A DNA stretch of 64,000 bases, taken from positions 1-64,000 of the forward strand of contig PNOC01000011.1 in NCBI GenBank assembly GCA_013824615.1, in the 5' to 3' direction. Below, in pieces: positions 44,479 through 52,837 of this stretch; the stretch's first letter is position 1, and each line of letters opens with the position of its first letter. This stretch comes from Thermodesulfovibrio sp. GTDB taxonomy: Bacteria > Nitrospirota > Thermodesulfovibrionia > Thermodesulfovibrionales > UBA6898. Below the pieces are notes generated by a model. It had not been told where the DNA came from. It did not search any database and saw only the letters and a program-made list of their open reading frames with translations. Made by a program: the position numbers and the translations under genes.

Positions 44479-45855
44479 TGGGGCTATCCCATAGCTCTTT
44501 ATCTTTCTCTTCAGGGTCGAAAGCGAGATCCCCAATGCCTGGGCGGCCTTTGTGTAATTCCAGGAGAACTGTTCAAGCGCAGTGCCGATCTGCTGCTTTT
44601 CAAGCTCGTCGAGTCGCAGGGGGGCGGCAGCAGCATGGGCAGCAGGGGCAGCGCAGGAAGAAAGGCTGTTTGTGTCCTTATTCGGTCTCTGTCGAAAACT
44701 GATAAGGACAGATGGTCTCATTTCCTGGCCCTGCTGAAGGATTGACGCCCGCTCAATGATGTTTCTGAGCTCCCGGACATTTCCTGGCCAGTCATAGGAC
44801 ATCAATTTTTCATATTCATCTGAAGGCAGTTCAACAGTTTTCTTCTTTGCATATTTGCCGACAAGATAATCACAGAGCAGGGGGATATCGCCGCGGCGTT
44901 CCCTGAGCGGCGGCATATGGATTTTAATGACACTCAGGCGGTAATAAAGATCGCCCCTGAATTGCTTCTGTCGTATGGCCTCCTCAAGGTCAACGCTCGT
45001 TGCGGCTATAATGCGCACAGCTACAGCGCGGACAGAGTCACCTCCCAGTCTCCTGATGTTCTTGTCGTCCAGCACGCCCAGGAGTTTGGACTGCAGATGG
45101 ACCGGCATCTCGCCGATTTCATCAAGGAAGAGCGTACCGCCTTCAGCCATCTCGAAGACCCCCTTCTTTGCAGAGGCTGCTCCAGTAAATGCACCCTTTT
45201 CATGGCCGAAAAGCTCCGCCTCAATCAGGGTTTCAGGCAGGGCTGCACAGTTGATGCTGACAAAAGGAGCTGCATTTCCCATCCCCCGGTAATGGATCGC
45301 CTTTGCTGCAACATTTTTCCCGGTCCCGGTCTCTCCGGTAATAAGTACCGGGGCCTCAGTTGCCGCAGCAAGATTCAGCATCCGGTCGACCTCAGCAAGC
45401 CCCCCGTTGCTGCCGATGAAGGTGTGCTCCCCTACTTCTTTATTGTTTCGGTAATGCTGCAACTGTTCGATGTTTTCGAGGGCGAGAGTCCGCAAAGCCC
45501 GGGAAATTGACAGGTCCAGTTCCTCGAGTTCGAACGGCTTTGACAGGTAATCGTAGGCACCAGCCCTGATCGCATTGACCGCGTGATCAATGCTGGGATA
45601 TGCGGTGGTGAAGATTATTTTTGTCTGCTCGTTATGGGAGAGTATCCCCGGGCAGAGGGTATGCCCTTCCTGGTCAGGCAGTCTCTGGTCAAGGAGTGCA
45701 ATATCAATTTTTTTCAGGGAGCATATTTCAAAACATGCAGCAGCGGTATGGACCGTGATTACCTCCAGGGTATCACTGGAGAGATAGTCGCTGACCGCGC
45801 TGCAAAAGATCCGGTCGTCATCAATGACCAGGAGCGTGCGCTTCAGTTTATACAA
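44470..45855 (-). CDS. Sigma-54-dependent response regulator (NtrC family)
   Basis: Activator of sigma-54 promoters, 461 residues. REC domain (LLVIDDDRIF, phospho-Asp in IALLDQRLPD, Lys in YLSKPFELEEL); AAA+ domain with GETGTGKNVAAKAIHY, the sigma-54-contacting GAFTGA and GGTLFLDEIGEMP; Fis-type HTH at the end (YTKAAQALGISLSTLKRKIKSYGI). The likely start is the TTG at 45855, which overlaps the end of the sensor-kinase gene by eight bases. The open frame extends further upstream, but those residues are antisense-like and not REC. It forms an operon with the upstream kinase. Confidence 0.9.
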   Translation of the reverse strand: MYKLKRTLLVIDDDRIFCSAVSDYLSSDTLEVITVHTAAACFEICSLKKIDIALLDQRLPDQEGHTLCPGILSHNEQTKIIFTTAYPSIDHAVNAIRAGAYDYLSKPFELEELDLSISRALRTLALENIEQLQHYRNNKEVGEHTFIGSNGGLAEVDRMLNLAAATEAPVLITGETGTGKNVAAKAIHYRGMGNAAPFVSINCAALPETLIEAELFGHEKGAFTGAASAKKGVFEMAEGGTLFLDEIGEMPVHLQSKLLGVLDDKNIRRLGGDSVRAVAVRIIAATSVDLEEAIRQKQFRGDLYYRLSVIKIHMPPLRERRGDIPLLCDYLVGKYAKKKTVELPSDEYEKLMSYDWPGNVRELRNIIERASILQQGQEMRPSVLISFRQRPNKDTNSLSSCAAPAAHAAAAPLRLDELEKQQIGTALEQFSWNYTKAAQALGISLSTLKRKIKSYGIAPSN

Positions 45856-46927
45856 GCTGACTGCCTGCCGGGATATTGATGGTGACGATCGTTTCGACGT
45901 TCTGCGTGCTGACGATGGTGATGGTGCCATCCATCTTTGAGAGCATCTTCTTGACAATCACCAGTCCAAGACCTGTGCCCTGGGTCTTGGTGGTGGTGAA
46001 TGGCTTGAAGAGATGTTTCTTCTGCTCATCCGGAATCCCGCAGCCGTTATCCCGCACCTTGATGATGATCCGGTCCCCGATCCTGTAGGTGCTGATAGCT
46101 ATTTCAGGGTTTTCTCTTCCCTGCAGTGCATCCGAGGCATTGGTCAGAATATTCAGGATGACATGCTGCAAAGCCCTTGGGTCAAAATAACCGAGTTCAG
46201 CTTCGGGGCGCAGCGCGGTCTTTATCTTTATGTTGCTGCTGCCGAAATCCGGTGCGACCATCGACAGAAGATTTTCGAGATACGGTGGAATAAGGACATT
46301 CCTGCGGTCGGGGTTTTCATACATGCTGAAGTTCTTGAGGTCTTTTAATAGATCCTCAACCCGGGTAATATCGGTCATGGCCCGGTTGATATATTCAAGA
46401 ATTGTATCTTTCGAGTATGCCTGTATGTTGTTTCTGCAAACGGTCATCGTGGTCTTTATCGAGTTTATCGGGTTGCCGAGTTCATGCCTGATTCCGGAGA
46501 AGATATATCCCAGATTGTTCATGGTGTTCACCGCCTCTGCGATAGAATCCAGACGCATTTTTTCGGTTATATCTGTTACATAGATCCAGAGATAGGACTC
46601 GGCTATCCGGTACACGGTGCAGCCCAGGAAGCGATTGCCGAACGGCAGGGTCTGCCTGAGATTGAACCGGTTGGCGGTTATGCAGTCCTCAATATTCAGG
46701 ACAGAGGAGACAGCATCATAATCCTTGGATTGTACCGTGCCTTTGAAAATCTCGACTGCCTGCTTGTTCTGAAAAAAGACCTTGCGCTCTTTGATATCCA
46801 GGCCAACCAGGCCCATGCTTATATCATCGAGGATATTGGCATAAATGCATTCGCCCAGGCAGGGGGTCTTGCTGATTGGACAGCATTTTTTATGACTGCA
46901 GGCAGTTGCATTAATGGAGGAATCCAT
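45848..46927 (-). CDS. Sensor histidine kinase with Cys-rich N-terminus
   Basis: 359 residues with no membrane helix, so cytosolic. Residues 10-27 contain five cysteines in an 18-residue stretch (C10, C15, C16, C23, C27, with H12). A PAS-like domain (about 30-120) follows, then a HisKA with the H-box IRHELGNPINSIK, then HATPase motifs NILTNASDAL, DNGCGIP and TGLGLVIVKKM. It is the partner of the downstream sigma-54 regulator (8-base overlap). The Cys cluster may bind an Fe-S cluster or metal and make this a redox sensor, which is inference. The gene lies just downstream of the heme-rhodanese gene. Confidence 0.88.
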   Translation of the reverse strand: MDSSINATACSHKKCCPISKTPCLGECIYANILDDISMGLVGLDIKERKVFFQNKQAVEIFKGTVQSKDYDAVSSVLNIEDCITANRFNLRQTLPFGNRFLGCTVYRIAESYLWIYVTDITEKMRLDSIAEAVNTMNNLGYIFSGIRHELGNPINSIKTTMTVCRNNIQAYSKDTILEYINRAMTDITRVEDLLKDLKNFSMYENPDRRNVLIPPYLENLLSMVAPDFGSSNIKIKTALRPEAELGYFDPRALQHVILNILTNASDALQGRENPEIAISTYRIGDRIIIKVRDNGCGIPDEQKKHLFKPFTTTKTQGTGLGLVIVKKMLSKMDGTITIVSTQNVETIVTINIPAGSQLV

Positions 46928-46980
46928 AGTGTACTATTGTATGAATATTGCTCTTGAAAAGGGAAGCGGATGTATCAGGA

Positions 46981-47031
46981 GAAGAAAGAACAATTCCGCA
47001 GCCACTGCCTTCTGCAGCGGCTGCGGAATTG
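46981..47031 (-). terminator. Terminator of the heme-rhodanese gene
   Basis: CAATTCCGCAGCC pairs perfectly with GGCTGCGGAATTG (13 base pairs), and a T-rich tract follows on the minus strand. Confidence 0.8.
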
Positions 47032-47041
47032 CAACTATTGT

Positions 47042-48382
47042 CTATTTCTTGATTATCTCGTATTTTCCGTATTTGTCAATCTGGATGACTGCATTCAGAA
47101 AACGTACCTTGAATCCGAGTTCCAGCAGGTCATCGTAAGCCATCTCGGCGCGGATACCGGTGGTACAGTGAGTGACAATTTCCTTGTCTTTCGGAATCTC
47201 GGCAACCCGTGCCTTTATTTCGCCGGCAGGGATATTGAGGGCGCCGCGAATCATGCCGCTTACTGCTTCATCAGCATCACGTACGTCCAGAATGAGTTTG
47301 CCGGCAGCTCCCTTTTCTGCCAGTGCTTTGAACTCCTCTATTGCTATCTCACCGGGCCTGGGCTTTGGTACATAGGAGATGGCAGTCTCCAGGTTTCCGG
47401 TCTTTAGTTGACCGCCTGCCTGCGTCCATGCGTCAAGGCCCCCACGCAGGACCGTGGTGTCCTTATAGCCCCAGTTTCTGACCATTTTAAAAGCATCTTC
47501 AGTTCCGCTGCCATACAGAATGACCGGGGCCGAGAGGTCAGCCGGAAACTTTGCCTTGGCTTCGGCAAGAACTTTAGCCGGCACGGAGACCGCACCGGGG
47601 ATAAAGCCTTCTGCTGCCTCTCCGGCAGGTCGCAGGTCGACCAGAACAAAAGCCATATCTTTTTCAATCATGTCTTTGAGATTTTTTGGTTCAGAGACCA
47701 GGAGATTGCCGCCTTTTTTCCAGACCGGCAGTCCATCATGAAACACCTTCGCATTTTTGTAGCCAAGCTCTCCTGCCCGACGGGCAGAATCAGGACTCAG
47801 CCTTCAGGTTACTCCCCCGCAGTAGAAGATGAGAAGGGTGTCCTTTTCTTTTGGGAGTACTTTGTCCTTCAGTGCATCGAAGGAAGGCTGCGGCATCGAG
47901 ACTGCATGGAGAATATGACCCTCTGCATACCTGGCCGCCGGCCTGGAATCGATGAGGACGAATTTCCCCTTTTCCGGGCCGAGGGCGAGCAGTTTTGACA
48001 ACTCTTCTGCTGATACCAGCTTTTCAGCAGGGACCTTGGCCGGCTGCTTTACCGCCAGACTGACCGCGTAGGGTGTTTTTTCCCCGCCGGTGAAAGTGAC
48101 TGCTATCTCTTTTTCCTTCGTGAGTGAGCCGAGCTTTTCCGCTCCGGAAAGTTTCAGGTCATCGCCGTATTTGATGACCCAGATAAGACTTCCGACAGAC
48201 ACCTGCACTGTTTTGAAGTTCTCGGATAAGCCGAAGAAATTTCCCCTTACAACATTGTCAGCCGGCTGATGGCACTGCTTACAGGCTGCAGCCGTGGTCG
48301 GTTTTGCTGCATAAGAAGGCACTGCGATGCTGATACATGCTGCCAGTACTGCAAATAAGGCTATACTGCTTTTTCGCATCAT
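47042..48382 (-). CDS. Exported heme c and triple-rhodanese protein with in-frame TGA (candidate selenoprotein)
   Basis: One frame of 446 codons plus stop, broken only by TGA at codon 193 (47804-47806). A signal peptide (FAVLAACISIAVPSYAA) is followed by a c-type heme motif CKQCH at about residues 34-38 and a beta-rich domain of about 70 residues. Rhodanese domain 1 has IDSRPAARYAEGH and the active loop FYCGGVT, then the TGA, then RLSPDSARRAGELGYKN. Rhodaneses of this type that I recall have Cys at the TGA position, so selenocysteine fits. Domain 2 lacks the catalytic Cys (LYGSGTED). Domain 3 has HCTTGIRAEMA. A GU-loop hairpin lies just after the TGA. GGAGG precedes the ATG. The alternatives are a nonsense mutation, or two separate products ending at 47804 and starting near 47746. 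Likely role: periplasmic sulfur/selenium transfer or redox chemistry. Confidence 0.75.
47771..47806 (-). promoter_or_regulatory. Candidate bacterial SECIS element
   Basis: On the minus strand, 22 bases after the TGA, the apical loop GTC is closed by TTCTGCCC and GGGCAGGA (eight pairs including one G-U). Bacterial SECIS elements have a short apical loop with an early G (usually GU) at about 16-37 bases from the UGA, which this satisfies. Confidence 0.6.
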
Positions 48383-48419
48383 AAATAAACCTCCAGTCTA
48401 AAGTTATAGCTTTAAGTTA

Positions 48420-48448
48420 AGTATATTCGATACTATGCTGTGTGTCAA
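48420..48448 (-). promoter_or_regulatory. Sigma-70 promoter of the heme-rhodanese gene
   Basis: TTGACA, 17 bases, TATACT on the minus strand; start near 48413. An imperfect palindrome AAAGCTATAACTTT overlaps the start region and might be an operator. No sigma-54 promoter was found despite the two sigma-54 regulators nearby. Confidence 0.65.
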
Positions 48449-48706
48449 GATGTGGAAGATAAATAACTCTCCGGTTTCTAACTTTAGCTTTTTGCTCCGG
48501 AGTTCATTGGTAACGGGGTGGATGGGGAAGAAATTATTGTGCGACACATTATAAAAGAAACCTGTTGAGGTACGCTCAGGTTGACCTTGATTGGGCGATA
48601 AACGTCAGCTATATAAATATTATGTCGATTACAAGAATTTCTGAGACGTCCGCCCCATTATACTCCGTACTCCTGGATGGAGAAGAACGAAAGAGAGGAG
48701 GGATCT
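48449..48706. other. Intergenic remainder upstream of the heme-rhodanese gene
   Basis: About 258 bases with no gene-like frame and no strong terminator. Apart from the promoter just described, I see nothing in the 324-base gap between the rhodanese and ntrC-type genes. Confidence 0.5.
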
Positions 48707-50098
48707 TTACAGCTTTATCTTATATTCTTTGATCTTTGATCGAAGGGTATTGCGGTTAATCCCGAGAATCTTGGCCGTCTGGACCTGATTGCCCCCGGTT
48801 TCTTTCAGGACGATCCCCATCAGGGCTTTTTCAACTTCTGAAATGACTGTTTCGTAGAGGTTGAAGTTCGTGATTTTTGTCATGTCCTTGAGGTAACGTT
48901 TCAGCTTTTCCTCGAGAAAGTCCCTGACTGACAAGGACGAATCCTCATCAATAAGCAGATCCTTTTTTTCTATCATCGAACCGGAAGAAAGCACACAGGC
49001 ACGCTTAATAACGTTCTCAAGTTCCCGGACATTTCCCGGCCAGTCATGACGCGTCAGGGCGTCCTTGGCCTCTTTCGAGAGTTCTTTTACCCCTGTTTCA
49101 AGTTTCTGGATAGACTCCTTCAGAAAGGTCCTGGCAAGCAGCTGAATGTCTTCTTTCCTCTCTCTCAGGGGTGGCAATTTGATCTGGACGACGTTGAAGC
49201 GGTAGTAGAGGTCTTCCCTGAACTGTCCTTTTGACACCGCATCGGTAAGATTCCGGTTCGTTGCCCCGATAATCCGGACGTCGGCCTTTTTCAGTTCATT
49301 GCTCCCGATCGGGCTGAACTCCTTTTCCTGCAGAAAACGCAGGAGTTTGGCCTGCAGTCCCGGGTCCATTTCCGAGATTTCATCGAGGAACAGCGTGCCG
49401 CCGTTGGCAGCTTCGATCTTTCCCTCCTTGTCCCTGACCGCCCCGGTGAAGGCTCCCTTCCGGTACCCGAAGAGCTCGGATTCCAGAAGATCTTTTGGTA
49501 TGGAGGCCGCATTAATGGCGATAAACGGACCCGCGCTCCTGCGGCTGTTGAAATGGACCGCCTTGGCAACCAGTTCCTTGCCTGTGCCGCTCTCCCCTGT
49601 TATCAGTACGGTTATGTCCTTGGCGGCTATCCTGCCGATATCTTTGAATACCTTAACCATCCCGGCGCTTTTGCCGATCATCTGGGGAGACTCTGTCTCG
49701 AAAACCGTTTTCTTCAGTTCCTTCAGTTCTGCCCGGATTGCCAGATCCCTGAAGGCTTTGTCGATGACGATCTTCAGTTCTTCGATGTCAAACGGTTTTT
49801 CGAGATAGTCGTACGCCCCCTCTTTCATGGCGGTGATAGTGCTCTGCATCATGGCGTTGGCCGTTATCATAATGACCGAGGCCTCCGGGTGCATGGAGCG
49901 AATCTCTTTGAGTCCCTCCAATCCGTCTCCGTCCGGCAGCATCAGATCAAGCAGGATAACCTGAGGCATATCCTGGACCGCCCGGAGACCGGATGCAAGC
50001 CGCGAGCGTGAGGTGATGCTGTACCCGGACGGCTCGAGGGTCTTTTTGATTACCCAGACAATACTTTCATCGTCGTCTATGATAAGAATCTTTTTAAT
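48707..50098 (-). CDS. NtrC-type sigma-54 response regulator with apparent ATT start codon
   Basis: 463 residues if begun at the ATT at 50098: (I/M)KKILIIDDDESIVWVIKK gives a complete REC first strand. No ATG, GTG or TTG exists in this frame between an upstream stop and that point. GGAG lies nine bases before ATT, and the ATT overlaps the kinase stop codon (CATTAA). The phospho-Asp is in LLDLMLPDGDG. AAA+ motifs are GESGTGKELVAKAVH, GAFTGA and GGTLFLDEISEMD, and the Fis-type HTH is VQTAKILGINRNTLRSKIKEY. The first downstream ATG (49969) would delete 43 residues including the acidic pocket. It pairs with the NtrB-like kinase. Confidence 0.85.
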   Translation of the reverse strand: MKKILIIDDDESIVWVIKKTLEPSGYSITSRSRLASGLRAVQDMPQVILLDLMLPDGDGLEGLKEIRSMHPEASVIMITANAMMQSTITAMKEGAYDYLEKPFDIEELKIVIDKAFRDLAIRAELKELKKTVFETESPQMIGKSAGMVKVFKDIGRIAAKDITVLITGESGTGKELVAKAVHFNSRRSAGPFIAINAASIPKDLLESELFGYRKGAFTGAVRDKEGKIEAANGGTLFLDEISEMDPGLQAKLLRFLQEKEFSPIGSNELKKADVRIIGATNRNLTDAVSKGQFREDLYYRFNVVQIKLPPLRERKEDIQLLARTFLKESIQKLETGVKELSKEAKDALTRHDWPGNVRELENVIKRACVLSSGSMIEKKDLLIDEDSSLSVRDFLEEKLKRYLKDMTKITNFNLYETVISEVEKALMGIVLKETGGNQVQTAKILGINRNTLRSKIKEYKIKL

Positions 50099-51158
50099 GT
50101 TTCTGTTCTCCGAACGGAAGATAAATAAAAAACGAAGTCCCTTTTTGTCTCTGGCTTGCCACTTTGATTAATCCCCTGTGGTCCTTAATAATCTTTTTTG
50201 ATAAAGCAAGCCCTATGCCAGTGCCGCTTTTCTTTCTCGTATAGAAGGGCAGGAATATTCTGCCCAGATCCTCTTCGGAGATGCCGGTGCCATTATCCCT
50301 GAAGGTCATCAGCGCCCATCGCTTTATTTTCCCGGCCTCTCTGAACGACTCTCCGGAGGGGGAGGTGGTTATCTCAAAAAGGCCGCCTTTTTTCATGGCC
50401 TCAATGGCATTCTTAATAATATTAAGAAATACCTGCAACAACTTTGCCTCATCCCCGTCAACGAGAGGAAGGCTGGGGTCATAACTGCGCCGGATAGTTA
50501 TTTTACGCTCCTTCAGCAGGACCTGCATGATCGACAGGGCCTTTTCAATGACCTCATGAATGTTAACCTGACTGAACGACGGTTTTCTGCAGATGGTCAG
50601 GTAATCATGCAGGATGGCATTCAGTCTGTCTGTCTCCCGGATGATGAGATCCGTGTATTCGTGAATAGACTCATCCTGCGCTTTATGGCGCAGTAACTGG
50701 GCCGCACCCTTAATGCCCCCAAGGGGATTTTTTATCTCGTGGGCAATTGACCCGATAAGAAAAACCATTGAGTCGAAATCATAGTCTTCCCTTTCTGCAA
50801 TACTTATGTTTCTCGATATGGAAAGGACCGCCCCCGCAACCTTGTTGTCGAGATACAGGGGTGAGAGGTTGAAATCCATATTCAACGGGGTTCCTATCTC
50901 GGCAACGGTTTCAGCCCCAATTTCAGCACTCACCGATTTTCCCCTGAAGGAACGGCCTTCAGCAATGGTTTTTTTAATCAGTGGCGGTATTATCTTCTCC
51001 CCCCGCAGCAGGCTGGAACATGTTTTTCCCATCAGGTCCCGGGAACCCTTGCCGAAAAGCTCTTCAGCTGTTCTGTTCAGGTACGTGATATGTAATGACC
51101 TGTTGAACAGGACAATAGCCTCTTCCAGACTGTTGATAATGGCTTCACAGGGGATCAT
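50094..51158 (-). CDS. NtrB-like sensor histidine kinase
   Basis: 354 residues, cytosolic. PAS domain (about 5-115, with ITYLNRTAEELFG); HisKA with SIAHEIKNPLGGIKGAAQLL, the GlnL/NtrB-type H-box; HATPase with NIIKNAIEAM, DNGTGISEEDLG and GTGIGLALSKKII. It forms an operon with the NtrC-type regulator through a 3-base overlap. Nitrogen control is possible from the H-box, but no glnA, glnB or amtB lies nearby, so the signal is open. A 12-13 base direct repeat (GGGCTCTATTCAG) occurs twice just upstream. Confidence 0.88.
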   Translation of the reverse strand: MIPCEAIINSLEEAIVLFNRSLHITYLNRTAEELFGKGSRDLMGKTCSSLLRGEKIIPPLIKKTIAEGRSFRGKSVSAEIGAETVAEIGTPLNMDFNLSPLYLDNKVAGAVLSISRNISIAEREDYDFDSMVFLIGSIAHEIKNPLGGIKGAAQLLRHKAQDESIHEYTDLIIRETDRLNAILHDYLTICRKPSFSQVNIHEVIEKALSIMQVLLKERKITIRRSYDPSLPLVDGDEAKLLQVFLNIIKNAIEAMKKGGLFEITTSPSGESFREAGKIKRWALMTFRDNGTGISEEDLGRIFLPFYTRKKSGTGIGLALSKKIIKDHRGLIKVASQRQKGTSFFIYLPFGEQKH

Positions 51159-51170
51159 GTTCTTATTCCA

Positions 51171-51198
51171 GGGCTCTATTCAGGGCTCTATTCAGGGT
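51171..51198. repeat. Short direct repeat upstream of the NtrB-like gene
   Basis: AGGGCTCTATTC appears twice in tandem, then a partial AGGG. It may be a slippage-prone tract in the kinase leader. Confidence 0.6.
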
Positions 51199-51346
51199 TG
51201 CACAGTATTAATGAAAAAAAAGACAGGTAATGACTCTATCATATCTCCTGCGGTATTTTCAATGACGGCTTGCGGCAACGTTGAGACGGTTTGCTAAGGC
51301 AATTGGTCTTTTTCCTTTATTTTCAACTGGTTTTTTCTAAAGTGCA

Positions 51347-51376
51347 TTGACATGGATGTTGCAGAACTGATAAAAT
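51347..51376 (+). promoter_or_regulatory. Sigma-70 promoter of rpsU
   Basis: TTGACA, 18 bases, TAAAAT; start about 28 bases before the rpsU ATG. Confidence 0.7.
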
Positions 51377-51410
51377 TGAAAAAATTTAAACAGGGAGGGG
51401 TGATTAGTGG

Positions 51411-51608
51411 ATGCCCTCAATCAGAGTTCGCGAAAGTGACTCTTTCGAAAACGCGCTGAAAAGATTTAAAAAACAGTGCGAAAAGGAAGGTATTCTTTCT
51501 GAGGTAAAAAAGAGAGAACATTACGATAAGCCGAGCGTCAAGAAGAAAAAGAAGGCTATCGCAGCCCGTAAAAAGGCGCTGAAAAAAGTCCGGATATCAG
51601 CCAGATAA
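51411..51608 (+). CDS. rpsU: 30S ribosomal protein S21
   Basis: A 65-residue basic protein, [19 protein letters not shown] with [19 protein letters not shown] and a Lys/Arg-rich tail, typical of S21. GGGAGGGG lies 10-12 bases upstream. In enterobacteria rpsU heads an operon with dnaG and rpoD. Here the order is kept, but a terminator and a NIF3-like gene lie between. Confidence 0.96.
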   Translation: MPSIRVRESDSFENALKRFKKQCEKEGILSEVKKREHYDKPSVKKKKKAIAARKKALKKVRISAR

Positions 51609-51716
51609 GGTATTCGTTTTTACAGAGATTTACCGGTTATACCGCATGTCTTGAAATCAGCTTTTTTTCTTCGCACTGCTCAGGACGGTATCAGGCAGTG
51701 ATTCATAATGAACACC

Positions 51717-51758
51717 AGGGTTCCCCGTAACGGGGAACCCTTTGCCGTTTTTTCGGTT
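51717..51758 (+). terminator. Intrinsic terminator after rpsU
   Basis: GGGTTCCCCG, TAA, CGGGGAACCC, TTT and a second T-run (TTTTTT) ten bases later. Confidence 0.85.
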
Positions 51759-51763
51759 ATTGT

Positions 51764-52732
51764 ATGAAGCTTATAGATATCTATAATAAGGCTATTGACA
51801 TAGGCATGCAGCATGATCCCAGGGGAAATGATCCTGTCCTGAAGGCCCTGAAGCGTGCCGAAAAGGCCTTTGATGACCAGAAACCAGGCGAAAAAGAACT
51901 GTTTGACAGGGAGACCCTCTCCAATCCGTATAGCGATTCACGGATCCTCTATGGTCGTGAGGATGCAGATATCAGGACCGTTCTGGTCGGCATCGATATA
52001 GAAGTCGGTGAGGTCCTGCTGGCCGAGGCACTCGGCAGGAGAGGGACCCCTGTTGACCTTATCCTGGCACACCATCCGGAAGGCATGGCTTACGCGAACC
52101 TCTATGAGGTCATGAATATGCAGTCGGATATACTTCAACGGTTCGGAGTTCCGATCAATGTAGCTGAAGGGCTTATGGAGAGCCGGGTGCGAGAAGTTGA
52201 ACGACGCCTGATGCCGCTGAACCATACAAGGGCGGTCGATGCCGCCAGACTTATGGACATACCGTTCCTCTGCCTTCATACCCCGGCCGACAACATGGTT
52301 GTACATTTTCTGCAGAAACTTTTTGATGAAAAAAAGCCGGAAACGCTGAGTGATCTGCTTGACCTGATCAGGGAGATTCCGGAATATAAAAACGCTGCTG
52401 CGCAGGGCTCCGGCCCCAAGATACTTGTCGGGTCCAGGACAAGGACTGCCGGCAGAGTATTTGTGGATATGACCGGAGGGACAGAGGGGTCAAAAGACGT
52501 TTTTGCCCGTCTGGTTTCAGCCGGCGTCAACACCATTGTTGGTATGCATATCAGCGAAGATCACAGGAAAGAAGCAGAAAAACATCATATGAATGTGGTC
52601 ATTGCCGGCCATATTTCGAGCGATAACCTGGGTGTTAACCTGCTTCTGGATGAGCTTAACAAAGGGGCCGGCCTTCAGATAATCGGCTGCTCCGGCTTTA
52701 CCCGGGTGGATCGCAGCAGTCCTGCATCATAA
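51764..52732 (+). CDS. NIF3/DUF34-family metal-binding protein
   Basis: A 322-residue cytosolic protein. LILAHHPEGMAY near residue 101 and VIAGHISSDNLGVNLLLDE near the C-terminus match the dinuclear metal motifs (HH and H-x3-D) of the NIF3/DUF34 superfamily, whose cellular role is unsettled (GTP cyclohydrolase I type 2-like, tRNA or metal insertion proposals). No ribosome site is evident before the ATG at 51764, only six bases after a terminator T-run, so the true start of the transcript is unclear. It lies upstream of dnaG. Confidence 0.75.
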   Translation: MKLIDIYNKAIDIGMQHDPRGNDPVLKALKRAEKAFDDQKPGEKELFDRETLSNPYSDSRILYGREDADIRTVLVGIDIEVGEVLLAEALGRRGTPVDLILAHHPEGMAYANLYEVMNMQSDILQRFGVPINVAEGLMESRVREVERRLMPLNHTRAVDAARLMDIPFLCLHTPADNMVVHFLQKLFDEKKPETLSDLLDLIREIPEYKNAAAQGSGPKILVGSRTRTAGRVFVDMTGGTEGSKDVFARLVSAGVNTIVGMHISEDHRKEAEKHHMNVVIAGHISSDNLGVNLLLDELNKGAGLQIIGCSGFTRVDRSSPAS

Positions 52733-52837
52733 CGTATCTGTCCGCTGTCAGCATCCTGCTCCCTGCCCGCATTACACGCAAAACCCTTCGGCTTCGTGGT
52801 AGAATAAAACTGAAGCTTTCTTCAGACGGGGAAAGGC

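Noticed and set aside
47747-47803. Frameshift or separate genes as explanation of the split rhodanese
   Set aside because: Both halves are in the same frame with a single TGA between them and no missing domain sequence. The second half has no ribosome site before its first ATG, which lies inside a rhodanese domain. A plain nonsense mutation remains possible and is stated in the feature.
48385-48700. Sigma-54 promoter upstream of the heme-rhodanese gene
   Set aside because: No GG-N10-GC with -24/-12 character was found. A sigma-70-type promoter is present instead.
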